NCBI RefSeq assembly: GCF_937616625.2
Contig: NC_065571.1
Span: 24,502,201 to 24,566,200, forward strand
Direction of reading: 5' to 3'
From: Mercurialis annua
Taxonomy: Eukaryota > Streptophyta > Magnoliopsida > Malpighiales > Euphorbiaceae
Length of the DNA: 64,000 nucleotides
Positions 12,095-25,460 of this stretch are shown here, in pieces (the stretch's first letter is position 1; each line of letters opens with the position of its first letter). Position numbers and translations under genes: made by a program. The notes below the pieces were generated by a model. That model was not told the DNA's origin. It did no database searches and was given only the letters and a program-made list of their open reading frames with translations.

Positions 12095-12140
12095 AAATCT
12101 AATTCCATATACGATTCAATTACGATGCTGACAATGAAAT
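12095..12140. other. Unique 46-bp filler at the inversion boundary
   Basis: This short AT-rich stretch (including ATACGATTCAATTACGATGC) has no satellite similarity. It separates reverse from forward monomers, as filler DNA captured during end joining would. I do not recognise its source. Confidence 0.7.
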
Positions 12141-15100
12141 AAACATTTGGCTTAAAAAGGTGAAACGTTTGGATTTGTTTCGAAACGCTTGTAAACGTTT
12201 GGCTTAAATTGCCAAAAAAGGGGAAACGTTTGGATTTATTTCGTAACGTTTGTAAACGTTTGGCTTAAATCGCTGAAACGTTTGGATTTGTTCTATAACG
12301 TTTGTAAACGTTTGGATTTGTTCTGTAACGTTTGTAAACGTTTGGCTTCAATCGCTAAAAAGGTAAAACGCTTGAATTTGTTTCGTAATGTTTGTAAACG
12401 TTTGGCTTAAATCGCTAAAAAGGTGAAACTCTTGGATTTGTTTCGTAACGTTTGAAAACATTTGGCTTAAATCTCAAAAAAGGTGAAACGTTTGGATTTG
12501 TTTCGTAACATTTGTAAATGTTTGGCTTAAATCGCTAAAAAGGGTTATATGTTTGGTTTTATTTCGTAACCTTTGTAAATGTTCGGCTTAAATCGTTATA
12601 AAGGTGAAACGGGTGGATTTGTTTCATAACGTTTTAAACATTTGATTTTTTTTCGAAACGTTTGGATTTGTTTCGTAACATTTATAAACATTTGGCTTCA
12701 ATCACTAAAAAGGTGAAACGTTTGGATTGGTTTTGTAACATTTGTAAACGTTTGGTTTAAATCGCTAAAAAGATGAAACGTTTGGATTTGTTTCGTATTG
12801 TAAACGTTTGGCTTAAATCGCTTAGAAGGTGAAACGTTTGGATTGTTTCGCAACGTTTGTAAACGTTTGGCTTAAATCGCTTAAAAGGTGAAACGTTTGG
12901 ATTTGTTTCGCATCGTTTGTAAACGTTTGGCTTAAACTACTAAAAAGGTGAATCGTTTGGATTTGTTTCATAACGTTTGTAAACGTTTTTGGCTTAAATC
13001 GCTAAAAAGGTGAAACGTTTGGTTTTGTTTCATAAACTTTATAAACGTTTCGCTAAAATCGGTAAAAAGGTGAAACGTTTGGATTTGTTTCATAACGTTG
13101 TAAACTTTTGCCTTAAATTACTGAAAAAGGTCAAACACTTGGATTTTTTTCGTAAAGTTTATAAACATTTGGCTTAAATTGCTAAAAAGGTGAAACATTT
13201 GGATTTTTCTCGTAACATTTGTAAACGTTTGGCTTAAATTGATAAAAAGATAAAACATTTGGATTTGTTTCATAACCTTTGTAAACGTTCGGCTTAAATC
13301 GCTAAAAAGGTGAAACGTTTGGATTTGTTTTATAACGTTTGTAAATGTTTGGCTTAAATTGCTAATAAGGTTAAACACTTAGATTTGTTTCGTAACTTTT
13401 GTAAACGTTTGGATTAAATCGCTAAAAAGGTGAAACGTTTGATTTTGTTTCGTAACATTTGTAAACGTTTGGCTACAATCGTTAAAAAGGTGAAACATTT
13501 GGATTTGTTTCATAACGTTTGTAAATGTTTAGCTTCAATTGCTAAAAAGGGGAAACGTGTGGATTTGTTTCGTAACTTTTGTAAACGTTTGGCTTAAATC
13601 GATAAAAAGGTGAAACATTTGGATTTGTTTCGTATCGTTTGTAAACGTTTGGCTTAAATTACTAAAAAGATGAAACGTTTGGATTTGTTTCGTAACGTTT
13701 ATAAACATTTGGCTTAAATTGCTAAAAAGGTGAAACATTTTTATTTGTTTCGTAACGTTAATAATCGTTTGGCTTAAATTGCTAAATAGGAGAAACGCTT
13801 GTATTTGATTCGTAACGTTTATAAACGTTTGGCATAAATTGCTAAAAAGGTAAAACGTTTTGATTTGTTTCATAGCGTTTATAAACATTTGGCTCAAATC
13901 TCTAAAAAGGTGAAAAGTTTGGATTTGTTTCGTACCGTTTGTAAACGTTTGGCTTAAATCGCTAAAAAGGTGAAACGTTTGGATTGTTTTCGTAATGTTT
14001 GTAAACGCTTGGCTTAAATTGCTAAAAAGGTGAATCGCTTGGATTTGTTTCGTTACGTTTGTAAACGTTTGGCTTTAATTGTTAAAAAGGTGAAACGCTC
14101 GGTTTTGTTTTGAACGTTTGTAAACGTTTGGATTAAATTTCTAAAAATGTTAAATGTTTGGATTTGTTTCGTATCGTATGTAAACGTTTGGATTCAATCG
14201 ATAAAAGGCGAAACATTTGGATTTGATTCGTAATGTTTGTAAACGTTTGGCTTAAAACGCTAAAAAGGGGAAACGTTCAGATTTGATTCGTATCGTTTTA
14301 AACGTTTGGCTGAAATCGCTAAAATGGGGAAACATTTGAATTTGTTTCGTATCGATTGAAACATTTGGCTAAAATCGCTAAAAAAGTGAAACCTTTGGTT
14401 TGGTTTCGTAATGTTTGTAAATGTTTGGCTTAAATTGCTAAAAAGATGAAATGTTTGGATTAGTTTCGTAATGTTTGTAAATGTTTAGCTTAAATTGCTA
14501 AAAATATGAAACTCTTGAATTTCTTTCGTAAAGTTTGTAAACGTTTGGCTTAAATCGCAGAAAAGGTGAAACTCTTGGATTTGTTTCGTAATGTTTGTAA
14601 ACGGTTGGCTTAAATCTCTAAAAAGGAGAAACGTTTGGATTTGTTTCGTAATGTTTGTAAACGTTTGGCTTAATTCGCTTAAAAGGTGAAACATTTGATT
14701 TTATTTTGTAACCTTTGTAAACGTTCGGCTTAAATCGCTAAAAAGGTGAAATGGTTGGACTTGTTTCGTAACGTTATAAACATTTGGATTTTTTTTGAAA
14801 AGTTTTTATTTGTTTCGTAACATTTGTAAACGTTTGACTTCAATCTTTAAAAAGGTGAAACATTTGGATTTATTTCGTAACGTTTGTAAACGTTTGGCTT
14901 AAATTGCTATATAGGTTAAACGCTTGGATTTGTTTTGTAACGTTTGTAAACGTTTGGCTTAAATTTATTAAAAGCTGAAACGCTTGGATTTATTTCACAA
15001 CTTTTGTAAACGTTTGGCTTAAATTGCTAAAAAGGTGAAACGCTTGTATTTGTTTCGTAAGGTTTGTAAACGTTTGGCTTAAATTGCTAAAAAGGGAAAA

Positions 15101-16894
15101 CATTTGGATTTGTTTCGTAACGTTTGTAAACGTTCTGCTTAAATCGCTAAAAAGGGGAAACGTTTGGATTTTCGTAACGTTTGTAACGTTTGGCTTAAAT
15201 CTCTTAAAATGTGAAACGTTTGGATTTGTTTCGTAATGTTTATATACGTCTGGCTTAAATTGCTAAAAAGGGGAAACGCTTGGATTTGTTTTGTAACGTT
15301 TGTAAATGTTTGGCTTTAATTGCTAAAAAGGTGAAACATTTGGATTTATTTCATAACCTTTGTGAACGTTTGGCTTAGCTCGCTAAAAAGGTGAAACGTT
15401 TGGATTTGTTTCGTAACGTTTGTAAACATTTGGCTTAAATCGCGAAAAGAGGGAACAGTTTGGATTTGTTTCGCAACGTTTGTAAACGTTTGGCTTCAAT
15501 CGCTAAAAAGGTGAAACGTTTGGATTTATTTCGTAACGTTTGTAAACGTTTGGCATAAATCGCTAAAAAGTTGAAATGTTTGGATTTGTTTCATAACGTT
15601 TTAAACGTTTGGCTTAAATTGCTAAAAAGGTGCAACGCTTGGATTTGTTTCGTAATGTTTGCAAACGTTTGGCTTAAATTGCTAAAATGGTGAAACGCTT
15701 GGTTTTGTTTCGTAACGTTTGTAAATGTTTGGCTTAAATCGCAAAAAATGTGAAATGTTTGGATTTGTTTCATAAAGTTTTAAACGTTTGGTTTTGTTTC
15801 GTAACGTTTGTAAAAGTTTGGCTCAAATCGCTAAAAAGGTGAAACGTTTTGATTTGTTTCGTAACGTTTGTAAACATTTGGCCTAAATTGCTAAAAAGGC
15901 GAAACATTTGGATTTGTTTCGTAACGTTTGTAAACGTTTTGCTTAAATGGCTAAAAAGGTGAAACACTTTAATTTGTTTCGTTACGTTTGTAAACGTTTT
16001 GCTTAAATTGGTAAAAAGGCGAAACGCTTGGTTTTGTTTCGTAACGTTTGTAAAGGTTTGGCTTATACCGCCAAAAATGTGAAACGTTTGGATTTGTTTC
16101 GTAACGTTTTACGCTTTTGGTTTTGTTTCGTAACGTATGTAAACGTTTGGCTTAAATCGCTAAAAAGGTGAAACGTTTGGATTTTGTTTCATAACATTTG
16201 TAAACGTTTGGCTTAAATTGCTAAAAAGGGGAAACAATTGGATTTGTTTTGCAACGTTTGTTAACATTTAGCTTAAATTGCTTTAAAGGTGAAACGCTTA
16301 GATTTGTTTCGTAACGTTTGTAAACGTTTGGCTTAAATCACTAAAAAGGTGAACGTATGGATTTGTTTCATAACGTTTGTAAACGTTTGGCTTAAATCGA
16401 TAAAAATGTGAAACGCTTGGATTTGTTTCGTAACGTTTGTAAACGTTTGGCTTAAATTACTAAAAAGGTGAAACACTTGAATTTGTTTCGGAACACTTGG
16501 ATTTGTTCCATAACGTTTGTAAACATTTGGCTTATATGTTTGTAAGGGTTTGGCTTAAATCGCTATAAATGTGAAACGTTTAGATTTATTTCGTAACGTT
16601 TTAAATGTTTGGTTTTGTTTCGTAACGTTTCTAAACGTTTGGCTTAAATCGCTAAAAAGGTGAAACGTTTGGAATTGTTTCGTAACGTTTGTAAGCGTTT
16701 GGCTTAAATTGCTAAAAAGGTGAAACGCTTGCATTTGTTTGTAAAGTTTGTAAACGTTTGCCTTAAATTGCTAAAAAAGGGAAACGTTTGAATTTGTTTC
16801 GTAACGTTTTAAACGTTTGGTTTTGTTTCGTAACGTTTGTAACCGTTCGGCTTAAATCGATAAAATTGTGAAACGTTCGTATTTGTTTCGTAAC
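12141..16894 (+). repeat. 60-bp satellite array, forward orientation
   Basis: Forward 60-bp monomers resume and run to the retrotransposon block. From about 16031 to 16894 the sequence matches the variant order seen again from 29125 onwards: AAAGGTTTGGCTTATA, then TTTTACGCTTTTGG at 16107, then the ACACTTGGATTTG variants. This last part therefore belongs to the same higher-order repeat family as the right-hand block. No genes; minus-strand frames such as 13535-13897 are 20-residue repeat translations. Confidence 0.96.
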
Positions 16895-19800
16895 TGTCAC
16901 GACCCATTTTCATGAATCGTGACCGGCGCTAGGGTATGGGTAATGTAGTACCAACACCCGTAGCTAGCCTTTTTGATATCATACAATTCAATTAAACCTG
17001 CAGAAAACCAATGCTCGGGGGCAACCGAGACTTCAGCCTAATTCTAGCAGTTATAATATTTGACAGTTAATATAACATGCTTATCCAATTCTGAGTCTAA
17101 AATAGGCATAACATAATCCAGTATATATAATGTAACATGCCAGAGCAATATAACTAGTCAGACCAATCCGACAAACAATTGTAATGATAATAAAGACGTC
17201 TAGTCAACTACTGCGGTCTAAGAATAAAACAGTTTGATAGTTTTACTAAAATAAATAAAACCTCCGAGGAAAGTAAATACGGAGATCACCAAACTCTCTC
17301 AGATCATAACCCTGGGAAAAATTGGGAAAACAACGGTGTCAGATATACTGAGATGAGTTTATACCACTATTTACATTTATCAAGTGGAAAACCTTTAAAA
17401 CCGTTTAAAAACATTTAATAGCGATATTACGAATAATAGTTGGAACCCTAATCCACAATTCTAAATAATAAACATAATCCAATAGGCCCGGTCCCGAGAG
17501 CTGAGCTACACCGAGTTATCACTGACCACACTTTTACCATATCTAGAGACCCGAGAGCTGTGCTACACCGAGTTATTTTATTTGGTCCTGAGAGCTATGC
17601 TCACACCGAGTTACCATATTTCTATAAATACCTTACCCAACTAAGAGCCATAATATAAAAACAGTTCGAAATATACGTACAGTATATATATTTAATATTT
17701 AAAATAACAATTTACTTAATAAAGCGGTAAATAGTAAGTACAAACTCACTGCTTGCTAATCCACGTGATAACCGGCAAGCAACTAATACTGGTTCGCCTC
17801 TGAAGCACGAACAGTAGTCGGGTCTAGACAAATAAAATATTTATTAAAAACAGACACTAACTCTAGAGAGTACTAGACACCACATAGGACTACCACAAGT
17901 AACACGTCGGAATAAAACAATCATGAACAACACAAAAATACCCAATAGGTAGAAACGCCCAATTAATACAAGTCTATTGAGTTCTCGCTTTAAAATCCAA
18001 TTTACATATATTATTTAAAAACCTTTAAATAATAATTAATTTCCAAGTAATGGGTTAGCCGAGTTACCAATAACTACCAAGCTAACCTCAAATGTCGAGT
18101 GACCCAAGTCTAACCCGACTCAAAACGTTTATCAAATATAAACCCGAGTTTATTTTTACGTAATAATTCGATAAAATAATAATCCATTTTAAAAGCAGAA
18201 CTCAATAACTTCAATTTCAAGTAACCCAAGTTACAACCCAAAAACCTAACCATTTTAAGTTTATAAAAGTTTTAGGGACTAAATTGTACTTTAGCCAATT
18301 AGGGACTAAAATGTACTTTAACCAATTTAATATTCGGAATCATATTAATTATTTTTGTTTATAATTAAAACAAAATATGAAGTTACTAACCAAAAACTTG
18401 TTTAAATAAGTTATAAAATGATCAAGGGCTAAATTGTAATTTAGCCACTTTGGTAATCGAAAACAAATATAATTACCCAAGTAATTATATTAATTTAAAT
18501 TGTAACACTTATTGTTTACAATTACAAATTTATAATCAATCGAAATTCGAAAGTTATTATTAAAACAAAATCCATTTATAATTTAAACTTAAGTATTAAG
18601 TTGTTTTGAGAAAAACATGATGGTGATTATAGTGGTAAATTTGCCATCTCCTTCATTCAAAAACAACCAAATCCCCGCCGTGTATGAATCTTTCAACAAC
18701 ACTCCATTTCACTTAGCTAATGTAATGTTTCTTAAGCCTTAAATCATTCAAAATATAATGCTAACACAACAACCTCAATTACAAACAATCAACACTAATC
18801 ATTTAACCAATATAAAACATGACCCTAGAACAATACATCGACTGAAAGCAGAATTTAAATTTCAAAACGAATTAAACAACACGGCAGAAAATAACGATGA
18901 ACCAAACCGTAAACAACACAACCCAAACAACTTAGTTATGAATCTCTAACACCCCCGGAGACCCAATAGCATCCAAAAAACGAAAACAAAGCCCAAGGAA
19001 GGATGAAAGTATTCGGTAGAACATGTAGAAGCTAGAACAGTTTTCATGTAACAAACAAAACGGTAAAACGGCGGCGATTGAAACGAGATCAACTACGTAC
19101 CGTCTTGCGAAAACGAGATAGGGAATCGAAGATATGTAAGTCTAGAATCTCCGGGATCAAACGAAATCAATTTCGATCTAGAAACAAAAGAGAACGATCA
19201 AAAATACGGAGTTGCCGTTGATAAGCCAAATCTGAATTCAATGAATTAAGGAAACTTACCGAGGCAGCGATTTTGAAGGACGATAACAGCTTTAATTCTC
19301 AGGGAAAACAAATGCTAAAGACGGCTAGGGTTTATTTGGAGTGTGGATATTGAATTAGGGTTGGAGTTTGGTTTAAATACGGGTTCGAAAGAAGAGAAAA
19401 CTTGGTCCAAAATGCCCTCCCCGGAAGGGTATGGCTGGTCTCGAACGAGACCTGACTCCAACGGTTGTCCCTCAAAGACATATGCACACGCGTAAGCAAA
19501 AACTCAACAGGTTGTCCCTCAAAGCAACTCAATACCTCCAATGGAAAAACCGAACATGTTCAAAGGTCACCGAAGTACAGACACAACTCCCACTAGGCAT
19601 AAACGATAACGCAACTCTAGGTGAAATCAATTAAGATAAAACAACTCCATTACACAACACTCGGCTTATATATTTAGGATTATTAAGAATGAATCTCGAG
19701 TCTCAAAATTGACACTGATTCGCAATATAAGCGATCACAACACGCATATGCACCAAATTCTGTTTCTAGCAATAGATGCCCCAACTAATAATAACATAAT

Positions 19801-19920
19801 ATTTCAACTGAGAGTCACAATTTCTCTATATCGGAGTGGCTTCCAAACCAGCTAGAAACTCATCTATTATAAAATCCCAAATATAAAAAATTTAAGATCA
19901 AGCACTAAGATCGACTATAG
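16895..19920 (-). mobile_element. Minus-strand LTR, outer element of the nested block, right end not found
   Basis: The left edge TGTCACGACCC follows satellite ending GTTTCGTAAC. The sequence shares ordered blocks with the solo LTRs at 8218-11350 and 19961-22961: GGTCAGATATACTGAGATGA, the Cys-poor AT-rich core, and the promoter region GACGGCTAGGGTTT read on the other strand. It is therefore an LTR of the same group in minus orientation. A TATA-like site lies at 19372-19379. The 5' terminus (expected as ...ATTACA plus a repeat of the flank GTAAC) is not found before the insertion at 19921. A weak candidate end, CTCCATTACA near 19655, has no matching flank repeat. The 60-70-residue frames here (for example 19332-19634) are unsupported. 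Confidence 0.7.
19372..19379 (-). promoter_or_regulatory. TATA-like site of the minus-strand LTR
   Basis: The minus strand reads GTATTTAAACC here. AAACCCTAGCCGT lies about 45 bp downstream on that strand, the same arrangement as in the solo LTR at 19961-22961. Confidence 0.45.
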
Positions 19921-19960
19921 TGTAATACCCCAAAATATTTAAGTATTTAATTGGACCATG

Positions 19961-22900
19961 TGTCACAACCCAATTTCATGAATCGTGAGCGGCGCTAGGG
20001 TATGGGTATGGTCGTACCAAAACCCGTAGCAAGCCTTGCGGAAAACAAATAAACATTTAAACCTACAGAAAACTGCTCGGGGGCAAGCGAGACTCCAACC
20101 TAATTCTAGTAATTTGTATTACAGTTCTAATATATATAACTTAAATAACTGACATGCTCAACAACATGCCTTAAATATAATAATAAAATATTCCAGAGTA
20201 AACATGTCAATAATAAATAATCGAACAGATCGACAATCCCCAAGTGCAATAACAATGTAAAATATAGACTAGTTCTACTGCGGTCTAAGAGTTTAAAAAA
20301 AAGAACTAGTTTAAATAACATAAAACCTCTGAGGAATCAAAAGAATCGGAGTGGACCAGCTTTCAAATCATAAACCTGGAAAATTTGGGAAAACAACGGG
20401 GTCAGATATACTGAGATGAGTATTAAGTTTAAAACCCTTAAATCAAAACCTTTTATACTAATATAACATGATTATGGAAATACAGTATTGAAATGATTCC
20501 AGCGTGAGTATGACATATCATACCGAAAAATAAATCCAGAGTGGACGGGAACAAATTCTCGTCAAATTACCAGCGTAAGCAAGACCATAGTATGCCGATC
20601 CCAGAGTATATACCGGCGCACACAGTCTCGATACAAGCCTATCGAGTAGCTCGTTTCAATCTAGATCCATAATCGCTTAAAACAATTAAAAGCATTTATA
20701 ATACTAAAATATGATGCGGTACTTAATAAAGCGGTAAATAGCACTACAAACTCACTGCTTGCTTATCCACGTGAATCTTGGCAAACCGCTAACTCCGCGT
20801 AGACTCCGAAGCACGAGCAGTCGACGGGTCTAAAACAATATATAAGTTAAAAACCATTCAACCCCCCTAACTCTAAGAATACTAGACATCACATAGGACT
20901 AGCACAGTACCAAATCTCGCACAAGCATAGCCAAAACAGAATGGACAATTAATTATATGATGACCCGAGTCAAAAACGAATCACATCGAGTAACACAATA
21001 CTCAATAAATAAATAAGCCAAGTCTATTGAGTTCCCGCTTTAAAATCCGCTCCGGAAAATATTATTTAAATAATATTTAAATAATAACTTAAATCTATTT
21101 CCTCAAATATTGGGTTAGCCGAGTTACCAATAACTACTAAGCTACCTCACATGTCGGGAGACCCAAGTCTAACCCTACCCAAAATATTTTATCAAAAATA
21201 ATAACCAGAGTTTATAATTCTCAAAAAAATAACTTTTATGAAATAAATATATTTATATCCAATTATAAACCATAGTTTATAATTATAGGACCGACTTTGA
21301 TAAAATAATAATTAAAATTTGAAACGGAACTCAATAACTTATAACTCAAGTAACCATTAGTTACCAACAATTTATTAATTAAATTAAATTAAAAAAACGT
21401 TTAAAATTTAAAACGTCAAATTGACACCCCTAGTCAATAATTCCAAAATATAATAATAACCCGAGTAATTATAAATTATTGAATAAAAATATAATTATCG
21501 ATTTCCAAATATAATTATCAAAATAAATTTAAACAATAAATATATCTAACATTATTCTTAGATTTAAAATGATGTTGTCAAGGTAATTTATAAATAATAA
21601 TATTATCAATTTATTATAAACAATAAATAGTAATATTATTAAAATAATTTAAATAACAAAAAATATAATACTATCAAATTGCCAATTTATAAATCAAAAC
21701 TAAAACCATAGATTAAAATTGAAATTAAATATCGTTAGGTAAAATATGAATAGATGGGAATAAACTTAAAAGATTCAATTTATTTAAAACAAACAATTAA
21801 ATTACCAAGTTAGCATATTAACCACCTGTATATAATCAAAGGAACAAAACAAATCTCCCTGCCATGAACACAACAGAACCCGCCAACTAAAAATCAAATT
21901 AACAAGATTATCAACTTTACAAGTTCATCACTTGTTCAAAACCTGGGTATTTTGGAATCAAAATCCCGCCATAATACATCAAAAGAAATCTTCAAATTTT
22001 AGACAAGATTTCAGCAGATCAAACAATCCTTCAAAGCATGCCTAGAAGCAAACCGGATGAAGCCTCATGAACAAGCCAAAATCAAATCACCAAGAAATCA
22101 CAACGACAAAGTAAAATCCTACCAATCGATTAACAAATCAAGAATACACAAATTAACTATCATTTAAAAAGTAAAACCAACTTAACCAATTCAGTTCCAA
22201 TGGCAGAAGCAAAATAAAACTCAAGAAATCACACCGACACGATAAAACGACGGCGCCCTTAACGGATTGATTTACATACCGTTCAACGAAAACGAAGAGC
22301 AAAGTTGAAGAGGAATGAGTCTACTTCCACGAGGACTAGACGGATCTTAATTCGATCTAAAAACGTCTACGAACGGATCGAAATACGGAACGTTGCGCGA
22401 TAAAACTAAAACATAAAATTAAGGCAGAAACTTACCGATGAACTATGAATTTAGCGTAGAATTTCAGAGAGTTTTGGCCAACTAGATGACGGCTAGGGTT
22501 TTGTTTAATAGAGTAATAATTTTAGGTAAAAAAAACGTATTTAAATGAGGAATACAAGAAAAAAAACCGTTGCAGCAAAAAGATAGGCAATCTACTGTTT
22601 CCCAATGAAATAGATTTCTAACAAATAAACTTGCATGGACTTTAATGAATTATTTGGGCTATGGGCATGCATGAAATCACGTTAACAAACATGCATTATT
22701 ATGGGCTTGATATATTCATAGTTTTGCATGGGCTTTTCATATCTATTTTTTTAAAAATAAACAATATGCATAGGCCAAAATTTAATAATATAAACCGAAC
22801 ACAAATCGAATCACGACTCAATCAACGAACGACTCAAATAAAATTAAATAAAAATATTTAATAATAATAATAGATTACCTAAAATTCGATGGAATGTAAA

Positions 22901-22961
22901 AATAAAAATAAAAATTTAAAATAATTTAAAAATAATAAAAAGAAAAATACGGGATATTACA
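19961..22961 (-). mobile_element. Youngest nested solo LTR (3,001 bp)
   Basis: The ends are TGTCACAACCC and CGGGATATTACA. Flanking 5-bp repeats CCATG lie at 19956-19960 and 22962-22966. It sits only 40 bp inside the plus-strand LTR, so it inserted after that LTR. Its left part closely resembles the solo LTR at 8218-11350: both have AATTTCATG, CGGCGCTAGG-type and GTAGCAAGCCTTGCGGAAAA blocks. The minus-strand promoter is at 22538-22546. There is no coding region, primer site or polypurine tract. The central part (about 21200-21800) is very AT-rich. Confidence 0.87.
22538..22546 (-). promoter_or_regulatory. TATA-like site of the nested solo LTR
   Basis: ATTTAAATA on the minus strand, with AAAACCCTAGCCGTC about 45 bp downstream on that strand. 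It lies about 415 bp from the LTR 5' end, a plausible U3 length. Confidence 0.45.
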
Positions 22962-23544
22962 CCATGTGTCCAGTTCTGATTCGCCAGGGTGGCGATATCG
23001 GAAATGATTCCCAAGAAATTAAAGTAAATAAGCCTTTAGTAAGTCGGTTTTGGGAAAATAATTATGCGGAAATTAATATCATATTCCAATTCTAAAGTTG
23101 GAATTTTAATAAAAAGGAAAAAATGTCAAGAAAAGTCCCAAACTAGAGTTCAAGGACTAAAGTGGTACTTTAACCAGTTAAGTCCCAAAAAAGGAAATTA
23201 TTTCGCCAAGGTCCGTGAAATATTTTATAGTAATTGTCGTAAAAATTTCAGGTCAATCGGAGACCTTTTAAAATTTGGGCGCGGATGTGTTTTGGGCTAA
23301 ATTGCAACTTTTGAAAAGTTTAAGGACCAAAGTGCAAATTAGCCAATTAAATATCGAGAATAGCAATTAAAAGATTACTGACGGAAAATAATAATTTTGG
23401 GTTAGTATTATTTATTTGAATATAAATAATACGTAAGTAATCGAGTTAAAAAGAATAATTTAACCATTTGGTTAAATTAGAAAGTTTAAAAGAGAAATGG
23501 TTTAAGTTAAAGAATTGAAGGATTGAAAGGGCTAATAAGCCATT

Positions 23545-23555
23545 CTATATATATG
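23545..23555 (+). promoter_or_regulatory. TATA box of the plus-strand solo LTR
   Basis: CTATATATATG is followed about 30 bp downstream by a pyrimidine-rich leader (CTTCATCTCCTTCATTCC). It supports plus orientation of this LTR. Confidence 0.5.
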
Positions 23556-23914
23556 ATATGAGATGAATGAAGGATCCAGAAACTGATACCTTCATCTCCT
23601 TCATTCCATCGACGATCAATTACGATTCGTCACTCGATCTCCGCTTCTCGTCCGTTTCCGACGTTCTATAGCTCGAATCGATCGTATTTCAACGGCGAAC
23701 CACGGTAAGCTTGACGTTTCGCCTTTTTAATGGATGAATTTGATTGTATATCGAGTTAAAGTTTTAGGCCACGAAACGGTTTTATCGTTTTAACGGTTTA
23801 GAATCGATTTTTAGTGATTTGAATTAGAAATAATGTTTGTACCGCGTTAGGAGCACGTCGGGACGGCCCGGGAATTGATTCTCCTTGGACAGTGTGCGTG
23901 GTGTGCCCGTAAAA

Positions 23915-24115
23915 CGGGCGTGCGGCGGCGGCACGCCCGCACATCGGGGCGTGCGCCCGCATAGGCGGGCGATGCGCCCGCATACTACTAGGGCGATGCG
24001 CCCGCATACAACGCGGGCGATGCGCCCGCATATGCGGGGCGTGCGCCCGCAGCCCGCACGTCGGGGCGTGCGTCCGCAGCCCGCACAAGCCGGCGGCTCG
24101 CCCGCATTATGGCCC
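23915..24115. repeat. GC-rich minisatellite with hairpin-forming units
   Basis: About eight units of 22-28 bp built on GCGGGCGATGCGCCCGCAT form an island of very high GC in an AT-rich window. Each unit contains a complementary pair, GCGGGC and GCCCGC, that can fold back on itself. Open frames on both strands (23798-24220) translate this repeat into Arg/Pro/Ala-rich strings and are not taken as genes. It lies in the transcribed part of the plus-strand LTR, downstream of its TATA box. Confidence 0.8.
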
Positions 24116-25460
24116 CTAAGGACCAATTGGATAATTTCACCCCATTTTGACCTAGTCTCCCGACTTCAAGTATGTCGGACATTGAAAATGGATTATAGAC
24201 TTCGAAAACACAAAGTTTGATTAAGGTTTTAATATATAAGAAGCTTATAGTTAGATATCGATAAAAATGAAATGCGATTAAGAGATCATTAAAGTTAAGA
24301 GTTATATTTGGAGTAAGATTGTGTTAACCTAAGTTTATAACTTAGGGTTTTGATATTAAGCCTATGTTTATGGATTAAACGTACAGGTAACTCGACTAAG
24401 TAACTGACGTATCGACGAGCTATCAGGCCGATGAGCTGATGTAGCTATGAGATCAAACGATGCACGGAGCTTACGTGGTCGAGTGACGATAATGCAGTTT
24501 TGGACAGCGGTCACTGTGAGTGGCAAATTTACTTTTGCATATTATTATGAAAGTTATTTTCATACCTTTTTAGTATTATTACCTGTATATCGCATTTATA
24601 TGAACTGTTTATATGAGATGATAGGTTTGATGAATTTGATTACATAAATACTGTTATATTCGTTGTTTTGAAGATGAGTGTCTATCGTGCGGTCCAAAGA
24701 GACCAACTACCTATTGGGTGTCAATAGGCTGCGTGATCATTAGTGAGTCAGTCTAGAGTGCCTGACTTTGTGATTAAGATTTAATATATTGATGCATGAT
24801 ATAATACGAATACAATACAAGGGTGAACTCGGTTACGGTGTAACCTAAACCCCGTATCTAGTGGGCTGGGCCCACCAGTGGGTTGGACCCACCAGTGAGT
24901 TGGACTCACACTTTGATTTCGATACGAGTGAGCACTCGGCTACGGTGTAGTCTGGAGTCCCCGTATCTAGTGAGTTGGACCCACACTTTTAAATTAAAAA
25001 TGTTTGTTGTTTACTTATATCATTAAGTAAACATACGATGCTATATTTTAATAATACCATTAGTAACTTGCAAACTCACTCAGTATTTTCCCAAATACTG
25101 ACCCCTCACTCTGATGTTTAGTTTGCAGGTATTAGAAGTCGGATCAGACAAGTCATCTCCATTGTGCCAGAAGTCATTGGACTTGCACAAGCATGAGTTC
25201 CTAGAGCTGCAGTAGTCAGTAGGTGTCAGTATTAGATAGACATTTTGAGTTCAAATAGTATTTTATATTGTAAACTCTAATATGATATTTTAATATCTAT
25301 AAATGCATTATCAAAAAGATTTTTTCTGAAATTTTTTTATACATAATATTATACTTTTAAATGCAAAAAATTATTAGTGGTTTTAGGCTTGCTACGGGTT
25401 TCGAAGCTACTACTCCCATTCCCTAGCGCATGTCTCGGCTCAATAATTTGGGTCGTGACA

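Larger units (their letters stand above)
19921..25460 (+). mobile_element. Plus-strand solo LTR (about 2.53 kb), split by a younger LTR
   Basis: The ends are TGTAATACCCC and GGGTCGTGACA. The flanks are a perfect 5-bp repeat TATAG (19916-19920 and 25461-25465). Removing the nested insertion (19961-22961) and one copy of its CCATG flank leaves 2,534 bp. A TATA box at 23545-23555 fits plus-strand transcription. Around 25075-25115 it has the CTCAGTATTT...ACTGACCCC block, whose relative occurs reversed in the minus-strand LTRs. It carries a GC-rich minisatellite at 23915-24115. No internal region or second LTR exists, so it is a solo LTR. Frames at 23064-23300 and 24447-24647 show no recognisable domain. 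Confidence 0.85.

Noticed and set aside
18758..18949. 63-residue Asn/Gln-rich open frame in the outer LTR
   Set aside because: AT-rich chance frame with no known domain, lying antisense or within an LTR read on the minus strand.
23798..24220. Overlapping Arg/Pro/Ala-rich open frames on both strands
   Set aside because: They arise from the GC-rich minisatellite; three frames are open at once and the translations are simple repeats.
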